Shown piece by piece: positions 7,268-8,575 of a DNA stretch of 8,575 nt. Under the pieces are notes generated by a model. That model made no database searches. It was not told the DNA's origin and saw nothing but the letters and a program-made list of their open reading frames with translations. Origin of the DNA: Elusimicrobiota bacterium (GTDB lineage: Bacteria > CAYTYR01 > UBA6262 > DAOVJB01). The DNA is taken from positions 1 to 8,575 of the forward strand of contig DAOVJB010000040.1 of NCBI GenBank assembly GCA_030673425.1. The letters run 5' to 3'. Position 1 is the first letter of the stretch. Every line of letters starts with the position of its first letter. The position numbers were made by a program, and so were the translations under genes.

Positions 7268-8353
7268 ATGCATGTGTTAATTGCCGCGGGAGGAACAGGA
7301 GGACATGTTTATCCCGGGATTGCTGTTGCCCAGCAACTGAAAAAAAGTAAAGTGGAGATATTATTTGTAGGGCGATTGAATAATATAGAATCCAGAATTG
7401 TTGCAAAATACAATTTCTCATATAAGGGTATTTATAGCGAACCTTTGCCCAGAAAAATATCTCTGTCTATTTTTAAGTTTTTTATTAAACTCATAATTGC
7501 ATTCTTTCAGTCGCTCTTTCTAATAAGAAAATTTAAACCTGATGTCATTGTCGGTACCGGAGGGTACGTCTCTTTTACTGTTATTGCAGGAGGTTGGTTA
7601 TTAAAGGTTCCTACAGTTATACATGAACAGAATATAGTGCCCGGTTTGACAAATCGTATATTGGCAAAAATTGCAAAGAAAGTAACGGTAAGTTTTATTG
7701 CTTCAAAAAAATATTTCACCAGACAAGAAGTAATAATTTCCGGTAATCCTGTTCGTGAAGAAATTCTATCTCTTGATAGAGATTCGGCTATAAAAAGTTT
7801 AGAGTTGAATAAAAATAAAATTACAGTTTTAGTTCTCGGCGGAAGCTCAGGAGCCCATACTCTTAATTTAGCTGTAATTGATTCTCTGGATTTTTTAGCT
7901 ACGGTGAGAGATAAAATACAGATTATTCATACTACGGGTCTCGATGATTATGAGCTGGTAAGATCAGCCTACCAGGAAAAAGGATACAGTGCACGTGTTG
8001 CCCGCTTTATGTATGATATAGAAAATGCTTATAAATCTGCGGATTTAGTGATATGTCGTGCCGGGGCTACAACATTAGCCGAGGTTACTGCTTTAGGTTT
8101 ACCCTCTATTGTAGTTCCGTATCCTTTTGCTACAGATGAGCACCAGAAGAAGAATGCCCAGTTGTTGGCAGATAATAAAGCAGCGATTATGATCTTAGAT
8201 AGGAATTTAGGAGGTAGCAAATTATCCGTTGAGATTTTGAATCTCATCCAGGATAAGGAAAAATTAGCTTTAATGGCAGCAAACAGCAGGAAATTAGGCA
8301 AGCCTGCTGCGGCAGAGGAAATAGCGGAGCTTATATATTTTCTGAGTGGATAG
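7268..8353 (+). CDS. murG: UDP-GlcNAc:lipid I GlcNAc transferase MurG
   Basis: Peripheral membrane GT-B glycosyltransferase that adds GlcNAc from UDP-GlcNAc to lipid I, giving lipid II on the inner membrane face. The 361 residues match the family. Visible: the N-terminal glycine-rich loop GGTGGH (8-13) with His13, a hydrophobic and basic stretch at about 65-90 that could sit on the membrane, GTGGYVS (96-102), HEQN (119-122), GNPVR (159-163), the second glycine loop GGSSGA (191-196; GGSQGA is commoner), CRAGATTLAE (263-272) and DEHQKKNA (290-297), the last two lining the UDP-GlcNAc site. The ATG start has AGAGG at 7256-7260 with a 7-base spacer, overlapping the ftsW stop. The gap to ftsW is 11 bases, so cotranscription is very likely. 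Confidence 0.97.
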   Translation: MHVLIAAGGTGGHVYPGIAVAQQLKKSKVEILFVGRLNNIESRIVAKYNFSYKGIYSEPLPRKISLSIFKFFIKLIIAFFQSLFLIRKFKPDVIVGTGGYVSFTVIAGGWLLKVPTVIHEQNIVPGLTNRILAKIAKKVTVSFIASKKYFTRQEVIISGNPVREEILSLDRDSAIKSLELNKNKITVLVLGGSSGAHTLNLAVIDSLDFLATVRDKIQIIHTTGLDDYELVRSAYQEKGYSARVARFMYDIENAYKSADLVICRAGATTLAEVTALGLPSIVVPYPFATDEHQKKNAQLLADNKAAIMILDRNLGGSKLSVEILNLIQDKEKLALMAANSRKLGKPAAAEEIAELIYFLSG

Positions 8354-8356
8354 GAG
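8353..8356 (+). promoter_or_regulatory. Ribosome binding site for the recombinase GTG start
   Basis: GGAG begins on the last base of the murG stop and lies 8 bases before the GTG at 8365. It fixes this GTG as the likely start of the downstream recombinase gene and ties its translation closely to murG. Confidence 0.65.
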
Positions 8357-8364
8357 AGCGATTA

Positions 8365-8575
8365 GTGGAAGAATTACTTAATGAATTTATTTATTTTATC
8401 TCTGTAGAAAAGTCTCTTAGCAAGAACACCATTGATGCTTACAAGCAAGATTTAATTTTTTATATAAGATTTTTGAAAGAAAAAAATATTAAAGATATTT
8501 CAAAAGTAACATATAACAATATTTTTAATTACTTGGTCAGCTTAATGGAGAAAGGGCTTTCTACAGCTTCTTTAA
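8365..8575 (+). CDS. xerD: Tyrosine recombinase XerC/XerD family, N-terminal part
   Basis: Partial gene truncated by the right window edge: 70 codons from a GTG start, with no stop. The translation shows the core-binding (SAM-like) N-terminal domain of Xer recombinases: an opening helix ELLNEFIYFISVEKSLS, then SKNTIDAYKQDL (19-30), FYIRFLKEKNI (32-42), and a third helix ending MEKGLSTASL (61-70). Complete Xer proteins are near 300 residues and carry the catalytic R-K-H-R-H/W-Y residues in the C-terminal domain, not present here. They resolve chromosome dimers at dif during division. The NTxxAYxxDL pattern looks closer to XerD than XerC, but the two cannot be separated safely on this fragment; another phage-type or mobile integrase is less likely given the tight 11-base spacing after murG. 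Hand-counted GC of this piece is low (52 of 211 bases). Confidence 0.82.
   Translation, partial: MEELLNEFIYFISVEKSLSKNTIDAYKQDLIFYIRFLKEKNIKDISKVTYNNIFNYLVSLMEKGLSTASL

Noticed and set aside
8365-8575. Recombinase as a sign of an integrated phage or mobile element
   Set aside because: There are no att-like repeats, terminal repeats or cargo genes, and the gene is spaced like an operon member. A housekeeping Xer protein is the simpler reading, although the truncated end leaves it open.

Overview
The window is a gene-dense, AT-rich piece of a bacterial chromosome with every gene on the + strand. It is a segment of the division and cell-wall (dcw) cluster. In order it holds the 3' part of a class B penicillin-binding protein gene (ftsI), then murE, murF, mraY, murD, ftsW and murG, then the 5' end of a XerC/XerD-type tyrosine recombinase gene that runs off the window. 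The order from ftsI to murG matches the classical dcw order of E. coli. In that order murC would come next, but here the recombinase gene occupies that place.

Spacing is very tight: gaps of 5, 18, 23, about 18, -4 (ATGA overlap), 11 and 11 bases. Each gene has a plausible Shine-Dalgarno (SD) sequence, often overlapping the preceding stop codon. No non-coding stretch is longer than about 25 bases. I see no rRNA, tRNA, CRISPR array, mobile element, clear promoter or clear terminator. The simplest reading is one polycistronic unit whose promoter lies upstream of the window.

The proteins cover consecutive steps of peptidoglycan synthesis. MurD adds D-Glu, MurE adds the third residue (a DNPR motif predicts meso-diaminopimelate), and MurF adds D-Ala-D-Ala to give UDP-MurNAc-pentapeptide. 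MraY moves the phospho-MurNAc-pentapeptide onto undecaprenyl phosphate (lipid I) and MurG adds GlcNAc (lipid II). FtsW with its partner FtsI polymerises and cross-links septal peptidoglycan.

Organism: MraY is about 360 residues with the longer N-terminus typical of Gram-negative enzymes, and MurE carries the DAP-type motif. Together with frequent ATA and AGA codons and TTG/GTG starts behind good SD sites, this suggests a low-GC bacterium with DAP-type peptidoglycan and a Gram-negative-like dcw cluster, possibly an uncultured lineage (Omnitrophota-like is a guess). The phylum cannot be fixed from the sequence alone.

I found no convincing undescribed system. The observation most worth a second look is the recombinase gene embedded directly behind murG.
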